Positions 17,801 to 24,976 of a stretch of DNA of 64,000 bases are shown in pieces. Made by a program: the position numbers and the translations under genes. The notes below the pieces were generated by a model. The model worked only from the letters and a program-made list of their open reading frames with translations. It made no database searches and was not told the DNA's origin. Origin of the DNA: Gloeothece verrucosa PCC 7822 (lineage in GTDB: Bacteria > Cyanobacteriota > Cyanobacteriia > Cyanobacteriales > Microcystaceae); contig NC_014533.1 of NCBI RefSeq assembly GCF_000147335.1, positions 124,001 through 188,000 on the forward strand. Reading direction: 5' to 3'. Numbering within the stretch: position 1 is the first letter of the stretch; each line of letters begins with the position of its first letter.

Positions 17801-20089
17801 AGGAAAAAGGGTAGTTCCGCGAACTTTGCCATCTAATCCATCGCTGGCATCCAAACTTTGAGCAAAATTCATTCCTAAACCAACATTAATTCCTCCCCCA
17901 ACGGTTAAAGAGGCAACTCCAACACTGACTCCTGCTGATGCGTCAACTTCTGCCTCTCCGTAAACATTAGAATTTTTGCGAGATATTGGATCTTTTGGGT
18001 CAGCATTGGGCCTGACCACATAAAATCCATCCTCAAGATGGCCTGTCGCTAAACCCGTTGAATCATAGCCAAACTGTATCTGTGCCCCAGCTTCTGCGTG
18101 CCCTTCAATTTTAATCACGATTGGCCCAACAACCGGAATGGTGATGTCAGGAATACTGTAATTAAAAGCAAATTTAGGGAATTCTTCATTGGTTTTAAAA
18201 AGATCTATGCCGGGTTTTCCGAGTAATAAATCAACCGTATTCTCTGGTTTATCTAAAATGGGAAAATCAAAACCAATGTCTTTCAAGTCTTGGATAAAAG
18301 CCGGTTCTAAACTACTGGCCAAAGGAGCGACTACAGCAGGTTTAGGTGTAGCTGTTGTGCTACTTAAATCGGTGGTTCGGATGTCTCCGCCTGTAAGGTT
18401 AAAACTTCCTAAGTTAATTTTGCCACTGTCGCTAGGTGCTTTTAAGCTGGCAAGAGTATTGAGAACTTGAATAAATTTTCGGGTTTCTTCAGGGATATTT
18501 GGTGATAATTCTAAAAAAGATTTGTCAATAACTGGAAGAGGAGTAATAAAAGGGTTTAAAACTGATTGAATGGGTTTTAAAATATCCTGAATGGGTTTGA
18601 GAATTCCGCCGGCGAAGTCTTCGACTAAAGAACCTGTATCTAGAGTAACGTTATCAAAAGAAACACTCGGCGCAGGCGTGGCAGGATTGCTACTGTCATA
18701 TTGCCAACCGAGTAAATTTAATTCGCTTTCAATGGAGGGTAAAATGTCATTTTTAGCCGCACCGAGACCGGTATTTAATTTAAATTTGAGGTCAGCATTA
18801 GCCGTTAACTTTGGATCAGGCGCAACCGTTAGACTACTCAGGTCACTAACTTTGACTCTTCCTTTAGCGTCTGCACTGGTACTTGTTAAATCTGCACTAA
18901 ATTTTCCGGTAAGTTGACTGCCATTATCGGTTGCTTGAAGATTTAAAAATCCTAGGGTTGCTTTCGCTTGTAAAGGATTGTTACTGGCATCAAGTAAGTT
19001 AGCTTTTAAGTCTGTTTGTAATTCTCCACTGGTTTTAGTATCTAAAAAGACATTGGCATTTTTATCAACGCCAAAACCAACGGTTAGTCCTAAATCTAAT
19101 TGAGGCGTAATGCCGCCGTTTAAATCCAGCCCTAAAGTTGGCAAACCTAATTGATCGGCTAAAGATAAGTTAGGCTTAAAAGTCTTTCCTAGTTTAAATT
19201 GAAAATCGATAGCATTAGCATCATTTTGAGGAAGTAAAATGTCATTAATAGTGACAGCAGAATCGCCATTAGAATCTAATAATATATTTAACCCTGATGT
19301 CCCCAAGGCATCAAACAAGCTTTTTCTAACTGCATTAACAGTAGCGGTTCCGTTGCTATTAATTTCACTGATGATTTTGTTATCAACATTATTTAATAGC
19401 TGATCAACAAAGTTTTTAATTTTAATTTCTCCCACAAGCGGGACATTTTTTAAATCTTCGACTTCTAATTGGGATTTAATGCTATCTAGTAACGGTTTGA
19501 TTTGAGACGAAATTAAATTTAAATGATCTTGAGCATTACTCGCTGTCTCTACTGTAATAGTTTTTCCATCAATATTAATTGTTTGAAAATCATCTCTTAT
19601 TTTTAGCTTATTTAATTGAGAGTTAGTGAGATGACCCCCTGTGGCTAAAGCTGAAAAAATAGCACCTTCATCACCAGCCGCATCAACTGTGTTAATTTGC
19701 GTATCTATCCAATGTCCGACTTCTTCTAAAAAAACTTTAGTAATTTTATCAGGGTTACCAGCATTTAAATTGATAAATTCCTGTGATAAATAAATAGTAT
19801 TAGTTTCTTGAGAAAAGGCTCCTCTAGCTCCTTTTAATGCTTGGTCTGATACAATTCCAATTTGAGGTAAACGACTAAAATTTTGCTGACTCCAATCTTG
19901 CCGCAGAGAATCTAAGGCACTCTCATTAAAATTATTGCCATAGGCTTCTGTTATTTTATTTAAAAAATCGCTATCTCCTGAAAGCTTATTTAATAGGCTT
20001 AGGCTATTTGTAACAGGATCTTTTAAGCCTATTAAATTCGAATTTTTCAGTAGGCTTTCAACAGAATAAGGAATTAAATTGCTTTCCAT
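14855..20089 (-). CDS. Giant RTX calcium-binding protein
   Basis: 1744 residues. Residues 1-170 form an N-terminal domain with LEEVGHWIDT (121-130) and AAGDEGAIFSAL, resembling a degenerate zinc-peptidase helix in which the first His of HExxH is replaced by Glu. About 190-560 is a repetitive beta-rich domain (KFKLNTGLG, TPQLDLGLTVGF). About 640-860 is another beta domain with VSVGVASLTVGGGINVGLGM. From about 930 to 1660 there are many GGxGxDxxx nonapeptides (for example GGDGNDNI, GGQGNDTLNGGEGNN), interrupted by TADYSNSPNGVRVNL-type blocks. These form Ca2+-binding beta-rolls exported by type I secretion. There is no Sec signal, as expected. The exporter genes are not in the window. The likely role is surface or extracellular matrix. 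Confidence 0.92.
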   Translation of the reverse strand: MESNLIPYSVESLLKNSNLIGLKDPVTNSLSLLNKLSGDSDFLNKITEAYGNNFNESALDSLRQDWSQQNFSRLPQIGIVSDQALKGARGAFSQETNTIYLSQEFINLNAGNPDKITKVFLEEVGHWIDTQINTVDAAGDEGAIFSALATGGHLTNSQLNKLKIRDDFQTINIDGKTITVETASNAQDHLNLISSQIKPLLDSIKSQLEVEDLKNVPLVGEIKIKNFVDQLLNNVDNKIISEINSNGTATVNAVRKSLFDALGTSGLNILLDSNGDSAVTINDILLPQNDANAIDFQFKLGKTFKPNLSLADQLGLPTLGLDLNGGITPQLDLGLTVGFGVDKNANVFLDTKTSGELQTDLKANLLDASNNPLQAKATLGFLNLQATDNGSQLTGKFSADLTSTSADAKGRVKVSDLSSLTVAPDPKLTANADLKFKLNTGLGAAKNDILPSIESELNLLGWQYDSSNPATPAPSVSFDNVTLDTGSLVEDFAGGILKPIQDILKPIQSVLNPFITPLPVIDKSFLELSPNIPEETRKFIQVLNTLASLKAPSDSGKINLGSFNLTGGDIRTTDLSSTTATPKPAVVAPLASSLEPAFIQDLKDIGFDFPILDKPENTVDLLLGKPGIDLFKTNEEFPKFAFNYSIPDITIPVVGPIVIKIEGHAEAGAQIQFGYDSTGLATGHLEDGFYVVRPNADPKDPISRKNSNVYGEAEVDASAGVSVGVASLTVGGGINVGLGMNFAQSLDASDGLDGKVRGTTLFPNLPFCAFDVGGGLSVIIFGELELDLGFFSVTERLDLADIKLIDFDSKPDCHTADYFNHEDPEPTPEQQKSLDDAGIIDRRGTDDNNTITVDHLGGTWSAKRDDSTEEIKVNVKVNGSDLNPDPHPDPYDKVTLIVIKGLAGNDTIQFINGVEAPGQVRGGDGNDNITTGKGNDFIDGGQGNDTLNGGEGNNTADYSNSPNGVRVNLNSGFASNDGYGTQDNLSNIQNVEGSAKNDVIIGSNTKNYLNGGAGNDDLEGLDGDDDVILGGEGADTIRGGNGFDVTTYFDSKSGILVNLSNQTFLGNVTLPDGVSPLYITAHRGQGGSADGDFIDGIENVSGSAYDDILIARDGDGIIDGWLGNDIIYAGSGHDTLIGGDGSDWLSYKLSNAGVNVNLKDNAFSGGYAEGDKLQTIVYDSSSGKGTPQEGNSFENLEGSLYSDGELRGDDNNNLIRGLSGDDNIYGEGGNDLLNGGAGADHLDGGTGEDTVTYLESTGAVYADLLFNQGFFADAQGDTFSNVEDLTGSNYGDNLNGDNGNNKIDPSLSGSQLDIVDGRGGTDTLLVDYSIDDYGEGIEGGFNTGDIKHYADSSKTSVLDQVGFTNIESLSVAGTIRNDSIIGGSGNDVLRMSDGNDFVDGGGGNDLLDGDRGIDTLSDDLSNKTQNISLESFDITQESSKSYYIDGTNISNFEIFKDIKTGSGNDRLTQLDRINNNFSTGAGADTVNGGLGFDSVDGGKDTVFLPDLGEIELPVIDTLVVDYSVGDTGSGMIMFVTPEDKTGYAYRSIDPNNIEASLLDSIDFSNFENYQVTGTSKEDTIVLGNGNDSIIANAGNDYLRSNGGNDYINAGEGNDVLIGSNQTSADIDTLEGGAGADLFLLGESFVAGTNLDPHFYDKAGTNDYALITDFNVAEGDKIQLPNCGVSGLSFDRGYTLIDFGSFGNGSGLYSERGNELIAFLQGAHGLDLNAPYFEYVGDPCPEPPK

Positions 20090-20654
20090 ACTCTTGCTTA
20101 TTTTACTTAGTTGGTGGTGCGTTTGGTTGGATTACTGCTGCCATTATATACATGGTAACTAATATTGGGTATTTTTTTTATATTTATTAAAATTTAAAAT
20201 GGTAAGTATTAATGCTTGATTAATGATTTGATAAGTTCAGTTTTCAAAAATGAAAATTAAGTTTTTTCTAATAAAGTTATTTTTTCAAAAAATTGTTATA
20301 AAAATTTAGGCTATTCCTTAAAAATAGCCAATATTTTATTGCTGAGTTTATGAATCAATGTAATTTTTATTTCATAGAGTTTGGCTCATACTAATTTTTT
20401 CAATGATTTATCGTCATCCGCCAAAAGGAAGAATTAAGAGTTACGCACTCCTGATTAAAAACAACGATTTTATCTCCCAAGCGAGCGAGAGCGAAGAATC
20501 TCAAACCCTTATTTTTTCGTCACAGTGCGTAACTCCTAATTTAATTATTTGAGCCGCTATCCGGTATGTACTAAGATTCGTACTTAGCCGCAGGAAATTT
20601 TAAAAGACCAAAAATCCCTCAAACTTTCGAGCAACCGAGCTTTTAGGTTGTTTG
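20090..20654. other. Gap upstream of the RTX gene
   Basis: 565 AT-rich bases between two minus-strand genes. It contains a complete family 2 element (20434-20539). The rest shows no reading frame. The RTX promoter should lie in 20090-20400, but no clear consensus was picked. Confidence 0.4.
20434..20539. mobile_element. Family 2 MITE-like element, complete copy
   Basis: About 106 bases with inverted ends TTAAGAGTTACGCACT and AGTGCGTAACTCCTAA. The interior includes GAATCTCAAACCC and GCGAGCGAGAGCGAAG. It is non-coding. Related full or partial copies occur at 1174, 13600, 21462, 39274, 39393 and 40636. Confidence 0.75.
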
Positions 20655-21356
20655 TTACCCGATCAAGTTGATCGATTGGCCGATAGCTATTCCGGCGAGT
20701 GCGGCTAGTCCAGCAATACTCACCGTTTGCACTACGGTAGTAAAAATGTCGCGTTGTCCAATCCGGGCGCGACCGTATCCTAATAGGATTAACAGCACTA
20801 GAGTCATGGCAAAAGATACCCACTGCGCCTCTTTTAGAGGCAAAACCGCGAAAGCCAGAACAGGAGTCAGCCCAGCGAAAAGATCGGCAACAAACATCCA
20901 GAGCGCATGGGCTAAAGGTTTGGCCTGACTAGCTGAGGTCGGCCCATTAAAGGCGGATTCTAGGGTTAACAGAATGGGTGGGGCCTCTTGTAAATCCGCT
21001 CGAATCGCGTTTAGAGTCGCCGGACCTAAGCCAGTTTTCTGCAATTTTTTCATCTGTTCCTCAATTGCCCGTCCGGGATTGGCTTGTATTTGTGCCTGGC
21101 GTTGTTTGGCCTCGACTTTATTGCGGTCGCGCTCTGATTGTAGATCCAAAAACACCCCTGCCATCATAGAAACCGATGCGGCAATGGCTCCGGCCGCCCC
21201 TGCTAATAAGACTTGTTTTTCGCTCTGCGCGTTCAAAGCAACCCCTGCGACTAATCCGAAGATCGAAACCGTCCCGTCTTCCATTCCGAAAACGATATCA
21301 CCAACGGAAGCTATAAAGGAGGTTTTCAACCTGTGTAAAAAAGATGTCGTCACCAT
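20655..21356 (-). CDS. VIT1/CCC1 family (iron/manganese) transporter
   Basis: 233 residues. The N-terminal SVGDIVFGMEDGTVSIFGLV (about 17-36) is the family's diagnostic transmembrane segment 1, with the acidic residues used for Fe2+/Mn2+ transport. An amphipathic charged stretch with many Glu/Gln/Lys (about 73-125) matches the cytosolic metal-binding hook of VIT1. It is followed by three more membrane segments (about 150-230). The length fits the family. The expected role is moving ferrous iron or manganese out of the cytosol. No partner gene is adjacent. Confidence 0.88.
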   Translation of the reverse strand: MVTTSFLHRLKTSFIASVGDIVFGMEDGTVSIFGLVAGVALNAQSEKQVLLAGAAGAIAASVSMMAGVFLDLQSERDRNKVEAKQRQAQIQANPGRAIEEQMKKLQKTGLGPATLNAIRADLQEAPPILLTLESAFNGPTSASQAKPLAHALWMFVADLFAGLTPVLAFAVLPLKEAQWVSFAMTLVLLILLGYGRARIGQRDIFTTVVQTVSIAGLAALAGIAIGQSINLIG

Positions 21357-21438
21357 ATTCTGTAGATAATTTTTGGTCTATTTTCCAAGATTATGCCTCA
21401 ATTGCATATATTTTAACAATAATATAGTGTTTTTCAGT

Positions 21439-21530
21439 CTAAGTACCTGGACATCATGAGTCCTGAGCCTTGCGAAGGATCGCGAACAATCTCAAACCCT
21501 AATTATTTCGTGGAGAGTGCGTAACTCCTA
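21439..21530. repeat. Composite: family 1 end fused to family 2 half
   Basis: It starts CTAAGTACCTGGACATCATG (family 1 end), then switches to the family 2 interior (CCTTGCGAAGGATCGCGAAC, TCTCAAACCCT) and ends GAGTGCGTAACTCCTA. It is upstream of the VIT1-like gene and downstream of cheR. A weak match to the AATTAAATGCG repeat follows near 21629. Confidence 0.6.
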
Positions 21531-21667
21531 ACGACTTAAGCTGTTACGCATCTAAATTATTAGTCCAGATAAAGAAGGGGGAAAGGGGAAAGGATTGAAC
21601 CTTTGTACCAAAAATAAAGTTATAAAAATTAAATGCGTCTTAGCTTATGAGCAGCCAATTAAAGATG

Positions 21668-22519
21668 TTATAAAATTAGCAAATTTTCAATTTCTAAGTT
21701 TTCTTCTTTTACATACATTCGGTGTTTTAAATTAATAGGCGTAAATATTTGTCTTTCATGTATTAATAAGTCTATATTACCGAGGAAAAGAAAGCCTGTA
21801 TTTTTGAGTGCAAAGTGAAAGCGAGTCAATATAGCTTCTTGAGTCTGTTTTTCAAAATACATCAGGACATTGCGGCAGAGCAATAAATCAATTTTTGAGA
21901 TGGGAGCATCTTTAGCTAAGTCATGACACCCAAAAATTATACTTTGACGGAGTTTTCGCTCAAAAATATAATTTTTTTCAATCTTTGTAAAATATTTTTT
22001 GAGTAAATTAGGAGGGATACCTGCAATCTCTTTTTTGCTATAAGTTCTTTGCCGTGCTTGTGAAATAGCAGCTTCATCCACATCGGTTGCGAAGGCTTTA
22101 ACTCGTTTTAAACAAAATTCAATTCCTACTATTTCTGCAAATAAAATTAGAAGGCTATAAATTTCTTGACCGGCTGCACAACCTGCACTCCAAATCCGAA
22201 TCGGTTCATCAGCTTGCTTGTTAGAAACTATTTGAGGAATAATATTTTGAGCTAGATAATCCCAAGCTTCTTTATCTCGAAAAAAATAGGTAAAATTAAC
22301 AAAAATTTCGTTTAACAGAGCGATATACTCTTGTGCATTAGATTCCAAATACTTGAAGTAGCTTTGATAATTATTAATATTAACAGCTTCCATCCGTACC
22401 CGAAACCGTCGCTTTAAAGTCGAGCGTTTATAATTTGTCAAATCACACCCTCGACTGCTTTTGAGGAATTCTAACAAGGCTTCAAATTCTGGGTCTAGTT
22501 GCGGCGGCGAAGGTTGCAT
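21668..22519 (-). CDS. CheR-type protein-glutamate O-methyltransferase
   Basis: 283 residues. The N-terminal CheR helical domain (about 10-85, GCDLTNYKRSTLKRRFRVRM) precedes an S-adenosylmethionine-binding domain with IWSAGCAAGQEIYSL at 102-116, FATDVD at 142-147 and LLLCRNVLMYF near 208-218. It should methylate receptor glutamates in a chemotaxis or phototaxis-like pathway, using S-adenosylmethionine. No CheB, receptor or other che gene is adjacent, so it may work as an orphan or with a distant cluster. A 62-codon frame sits 28 bases upstream on the same strand. Confidence 0.9.
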   Translation of the reverse strand: MQPSPPQLDPEFEALLEFLKSSRGCDLTNYKRSTLKRRFRVRMEAVNINNYQSYFKYLESNAQEYIALLNEIFVNFTYFFRDKEAWDYLAQNIIPQIVSNKQADEPIRIWSAGCAAGQEIYSLLILFAEIVGIEFCLKRVKAFATDVDEAAISQARQRTYSKKEIAGIPPNLLKKYFTKIEKNYIFERKLRQSIIFGCHDLAKDAPISKIDLLLCRNVLMYFEKQTQEAILTRFHFALKNTGFLFLGNIDLLIHERQIFTPINLKHRMYVKEENLEIENLLIL

Positions 22520-22547
22520 AAAAAATTTCTTCTTTCTTTTTTTTTAT

Positions 22548-22736
22548 TTAACGAAAAACCTGATCATAGAAATTCTTAAAAGCGTCGCTTATGGCTAGAT
22601 TATGTTGTCTTGAAGTTTTAATTAATTGTTGAAAACAACGGGGTAGATGTACCAAGCATTTTTGTTGGGTTATCATTAGGTAACTGTTGTAAACAATCAA
22701 ATTATTTTTTAAGGGTCTAGTTAATCGTTTAGTCAT
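22548..22736 (-). CDS. Hypothetical small protein upstream of cheR
   Basis: 62 codons (MTKRLTRPLKNN start). It is basic, has two Cys and matches no family I recognise. It lies 28 bases upstream of cheR on the same strand. Support is weak, but its first codons (M-T/A-K-R-L) are conserved in the second copy of the duplicated region (39318 downwards), where the frame is cut by a repeat. It could be a small real gene or a conserved leader. Confidence 0.3.
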   Translation of the reverse strand: MTKRLTRPLKNNLIVYNSYLMITQQKCLVHLPRCFQQLIKTSRQHNLAISDAFKNFYDQVFR

Positions 22737-23119
22737 TTACAATTTTTTAAAAAGCACAGATATCTTAAGTAAAAAAGTCATCATTATATTGTATTATCCT
22801 TATGTTTTAAAATCTATAAGCTCACTCTATAGCGTCTAGTTTATAGGATTCTTAGTAGCTTAAACCTTTTGGCTATTGCTTATTAATATTTAATTATCTA
22901 TTTTTTATTTTTATAGAAAAAACGCTATCACAGAGCAAAAAAAAAGTCAAGAGTTCGTCGTTAAAAACCCGAAAATCTGCGAATTTTAAAGCTTTTGTAA
23001 AGCTTATCGGCTTGATTGTAAAGTTTTTATTAATTTTTTTTAAATGAGGTTATTTACTTTTAAATATGTTAATATATAGTTTTACTTGACGTTGTATTTT
23101 TTCAAGACTCAAAAGACCA
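22737..23119 (+). promoter_or_regulatory. Shared upstream region of cassette copy 1
   Basis: 383 AT-rich bases with no gene. Blocks such as GCTTATTAATATTTAATTAT, AAAGTCAAGAGTT, CTTTTGTAAAGCTT and GCTTGATTGTAAAG recur in 39319-39900. The conservation points to promoter or regulator sites for the 146-codon gene and possibly for the divergent small frame. I cannot assign a -35/-10 pair. Confidence 0.45.
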
Positions 23120-23560
23120 ATGCACCAAAAAAGAACCACCAAAAAAAATCCCAAAAAATTTTATTGTCCCTATTGCGATAAAAGACTTTGGAGGGTTGGT
23201 AGCCCTAAATACTACCTTTTTCATCAAGGAAAAGAAAATATGCCAAAAAATCCGAATCTGACTCATAAAAAAGCTAGTTTTTTAGCTTCACAGCAATCTG
23301 TTGTAGTCAACCATAATATTTGGTTAGAAGAGTTTTTTTGTGAAAAGGATGGCAAAATTTGGTTTTATGTAGAGCGCTCCGAGAAGGGGAGCTTAACAGT
23401 TAAGTTAGCCACCCACGAACATTGGAAAAATACCACTAGAACAATTGATCCTGAACGTCCTAGTGATACTGCTAGTGAACTTAGTTGTAAAATGAGCCGC
23501 CAAGCTGATCCAGATTTAATTAACAAATCTAAACAGTCTACATTAGGCGTTACCCATTGA
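23120..23560 (+). CDS. Uncharacterised zinc-ribbon-like protein, copy 1
   Basis: 146 residues of unknown function. A very basic N-terminus (1-13) is followed by YCPYCDKRLW and, about 55 residues later, FFCEKDGKIWF. Together the CxxC and single C suggest a split or partial zinc ribbon. The rest is polar with a Ser/Thr-rich tail. It is 124/146 identical (my count) to the product at 39901-40341. Paired with a second small gene about 570 bases downstream in both copies. The basic N-terminus and Cys motif would fit nucleic-acid binding, but that is inference only. Confidence 0.75.
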   Translation: MHQKRTTKKNPKKFYCPYCDKRLWRVGSPKYYLFHQGKENMPKNPNLTHKKASFLASQQSVVVNHNIWLEEFFCEKDGKIWFYVERSEKGSLTVKLATHEHWKNTTRTIDPERPSDTASELSCKMSRQADPDLINKSKQSTLGVTH

Positions 23561-24133
23561 CAGAAAAATCTAGTTGTGCGATTAAACTATTTCTCTCTCT
23601 AAACGCTTAATAATAAGTTCCCTAACCACTTTAAGATAAAGTTCTTGTGTTCATTTCGTACCAAAACTGATTATTTTTTTAAATTCTCATGTGTTCTAGT
23701 AGACAAAAAGTTCTCAAAAAACCCAAAATATTAGTAACTATAGGCTGGAAAGTTTTGATTAAAAATTTATTCCGTCTGCTTAATTGTTTTAAGGTCATAA
23801 GGATTGACCTCAATTCCCTATCTATTGTACATAAAGGCTAAATTTGAGCGCGGCTTAAGTTCTAATTTCGAATCTTCTGTTGGGTAAGTTATTAGGGTTT
23901 CTCTCCAGCAATTGCTACGAGAAATTTACATTGCCCATAACTTCGCCGTTGTGTCAATAGGCAACTCTCATTCACATAATATTTAATCTATAGTTAACCT
24001 TTACTTAACTGAATACGCTCTGTCTTTAGATAGATTTATAGTAAAGTTAAAATGTAATATTTTTATACAAAATAAGTTAAACTTAAGTAGGCTAGTTTAA
24101 CGGCTTGCATATTGAAGCCAGTTAAAATTGATA
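23561..24133 (+). other. Gap between the two cassette genes, copy 1
   Basis: About 570 bases. It includes a coding-like scrap (AAATTTGAGCGCGGCTTAAG then TTCTAATTTCGAA, near 23839-23870) matching the better preserved remnant at 40482-40619. Segments before the second gene (TCTTTAGATAGATTTATA, AAAATAAGTTAAACTTAA) are also shared with copy 2 and may hold its promoter. Confidence 0.45.
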
Positions 24134-24490
24134 ATGTCAACCAAAAAAAAAATGAAGCAAGCTAAATCAATTTCTCAATCTAATAGAAATTTAATCCGAA
24201 AATTCGTTTTAGAAGCAAAGCAAAGACAAAAAACCGGAGAAGTGCCTTTTACTTATTATTATAAAAAATCCGATAATTTTGTTGGTTCTTTTTTTTGTGG
24301 TGATGAAACAGATGAGTTTGTACTTTTTTTTTGTATCGATTATTATGAACAGGATTTAATTTTAGAGTTAATAGCAGAACATTGTTATGCTTTAAATGAA
24401 GAAGTTTTAGTATATCCTTTAACTACAAAAGCCATTGAGCTTTATGAAACAGTGACACCCGAAAATTTTTTAATTGTAGAAATATCTTAA
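24134..24490 (+). CDS. Uncharacterised small acidic protein, copy 1
   Basis: 118 residues from the ATG at 24134; another in-frame ATG at 24152 matches the start used in copy 2 (MKQAKS), and the true start is undecided. A basic N-terminal part (KQRQKTGEVPFTYYYKK) leads to a hydrophobic/acidic core with SFFCGDETDEFVLFFC and LILELIAEHCYALNEE, and a VTPENFLIVEIS end. No known domain was recognised. It is about 79% identical to the product at 41056-41394. Conserved pairing with the zinc-ribbon-like gene suggests a joint function. Confidence 0.7.
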   Translation: MSTKKKMKQAKSISQSNRNLIRKFVLEAKQRQKTGEVPFTYYYKKSDNFVGSFFCGDETDEFVLFFCIDYYEQDLILELIAEHCYALNEEVLVYPLTTKAIELYETVTPENFLIVEIS

Positions 24491-24976
24491 GATAACCATC
24501 AGGAATTAGATATGAGTTGACGGGGTGACAACAAGTTTAAAGTGGAGACTGGGGGTAGGGTGCAGGGTGTCGGGGGTAGGGAAAAATATCCCTTCTGAGC
24601 CGTTCTTTCTAACTCAATATTCAAAAAAAACCGCGCATTTCTCCCGACAATCCCTAATGATCTATAAATTTAGCGAGCGATCATTGAAATTTTTTCCCCA
24701 CACCCTACCCCCCACACCCTGCCTTAATTACAAGTTTCTTGTCACCCCGTCAAGGGAGTGTGTAAGTCCTAAAATCATCATTATTGAAGAAAACGAATAA
24801 AGGTCAAGCCCTTACCCTTTTGCCCACTTCTGCAAGCAGTCTAATTTAGAGGTGGCGACTTCTCCGAGGCCGGTTCTAAGGGATTTGGTGAATGGGGATT
24901 ATTGCAGCGATTACTTTCTAAAACATTTGTATTTGATTTATCCTACAATTCCTTGATAGTTTTTGCAACAAAACCA
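24491..24976. other. Gap between cassette copy 1 and the secretion cluster
   Basis: 486 bases holding the inverted-repeat element at 24517-24753, a family 2-like scrap (GGGAGTGTGTAAGTCCTAAA near 24754) and about 200 featureless bases. The minus-strand VirB4-like gene ends at its right edge; no good terminator was seen. Confidence 0.45.
24517..24753. repeat. 237-bp inverted-repeat element with GGGGTGACAA ends
   Basis: The ends TTGACGGGGTGACAACAAG (24517-24535) and CTTGTCACCCCGTCAA (24738-24753) are inverted. Inside them GGGGGTAGGGTGCAGGGTGT pairs with ACACCCTACCCCCCACACCC near 24700-24719, so the whole can fold into a long hairpin. It is non-coding, a single copy in this window and unlike families 1 and 2. 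Confidence 0.65.

Larger units (their letters stand above)
22722..24490 (+). repeat. Large direct repeat, copy 1 (two-gene cassette)
   Basis: About 1.77 kb that aligns with 39304-41394 in the same orientation, over the shared upstream region, the 146-codon gene, the intergenic stretch and the second small gene. Homology stops almost exactly at the second gene's stop codon. Coding parts are best conserved; the intergenic parts have indels and inserted short repeats in copy 2. Confidence 0.85.

Noticed and set aside
20584-20823. 79-codon frame overlapping the VIT1-like gene
   Set aside because: It is an out-of-frame shadow of a gene with clear family motifs.
24525-24800. 91-codon plus-strand frame
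   Set aside because: It lies within the inverted-repeat element and translates its arms; composition is not protein-like.
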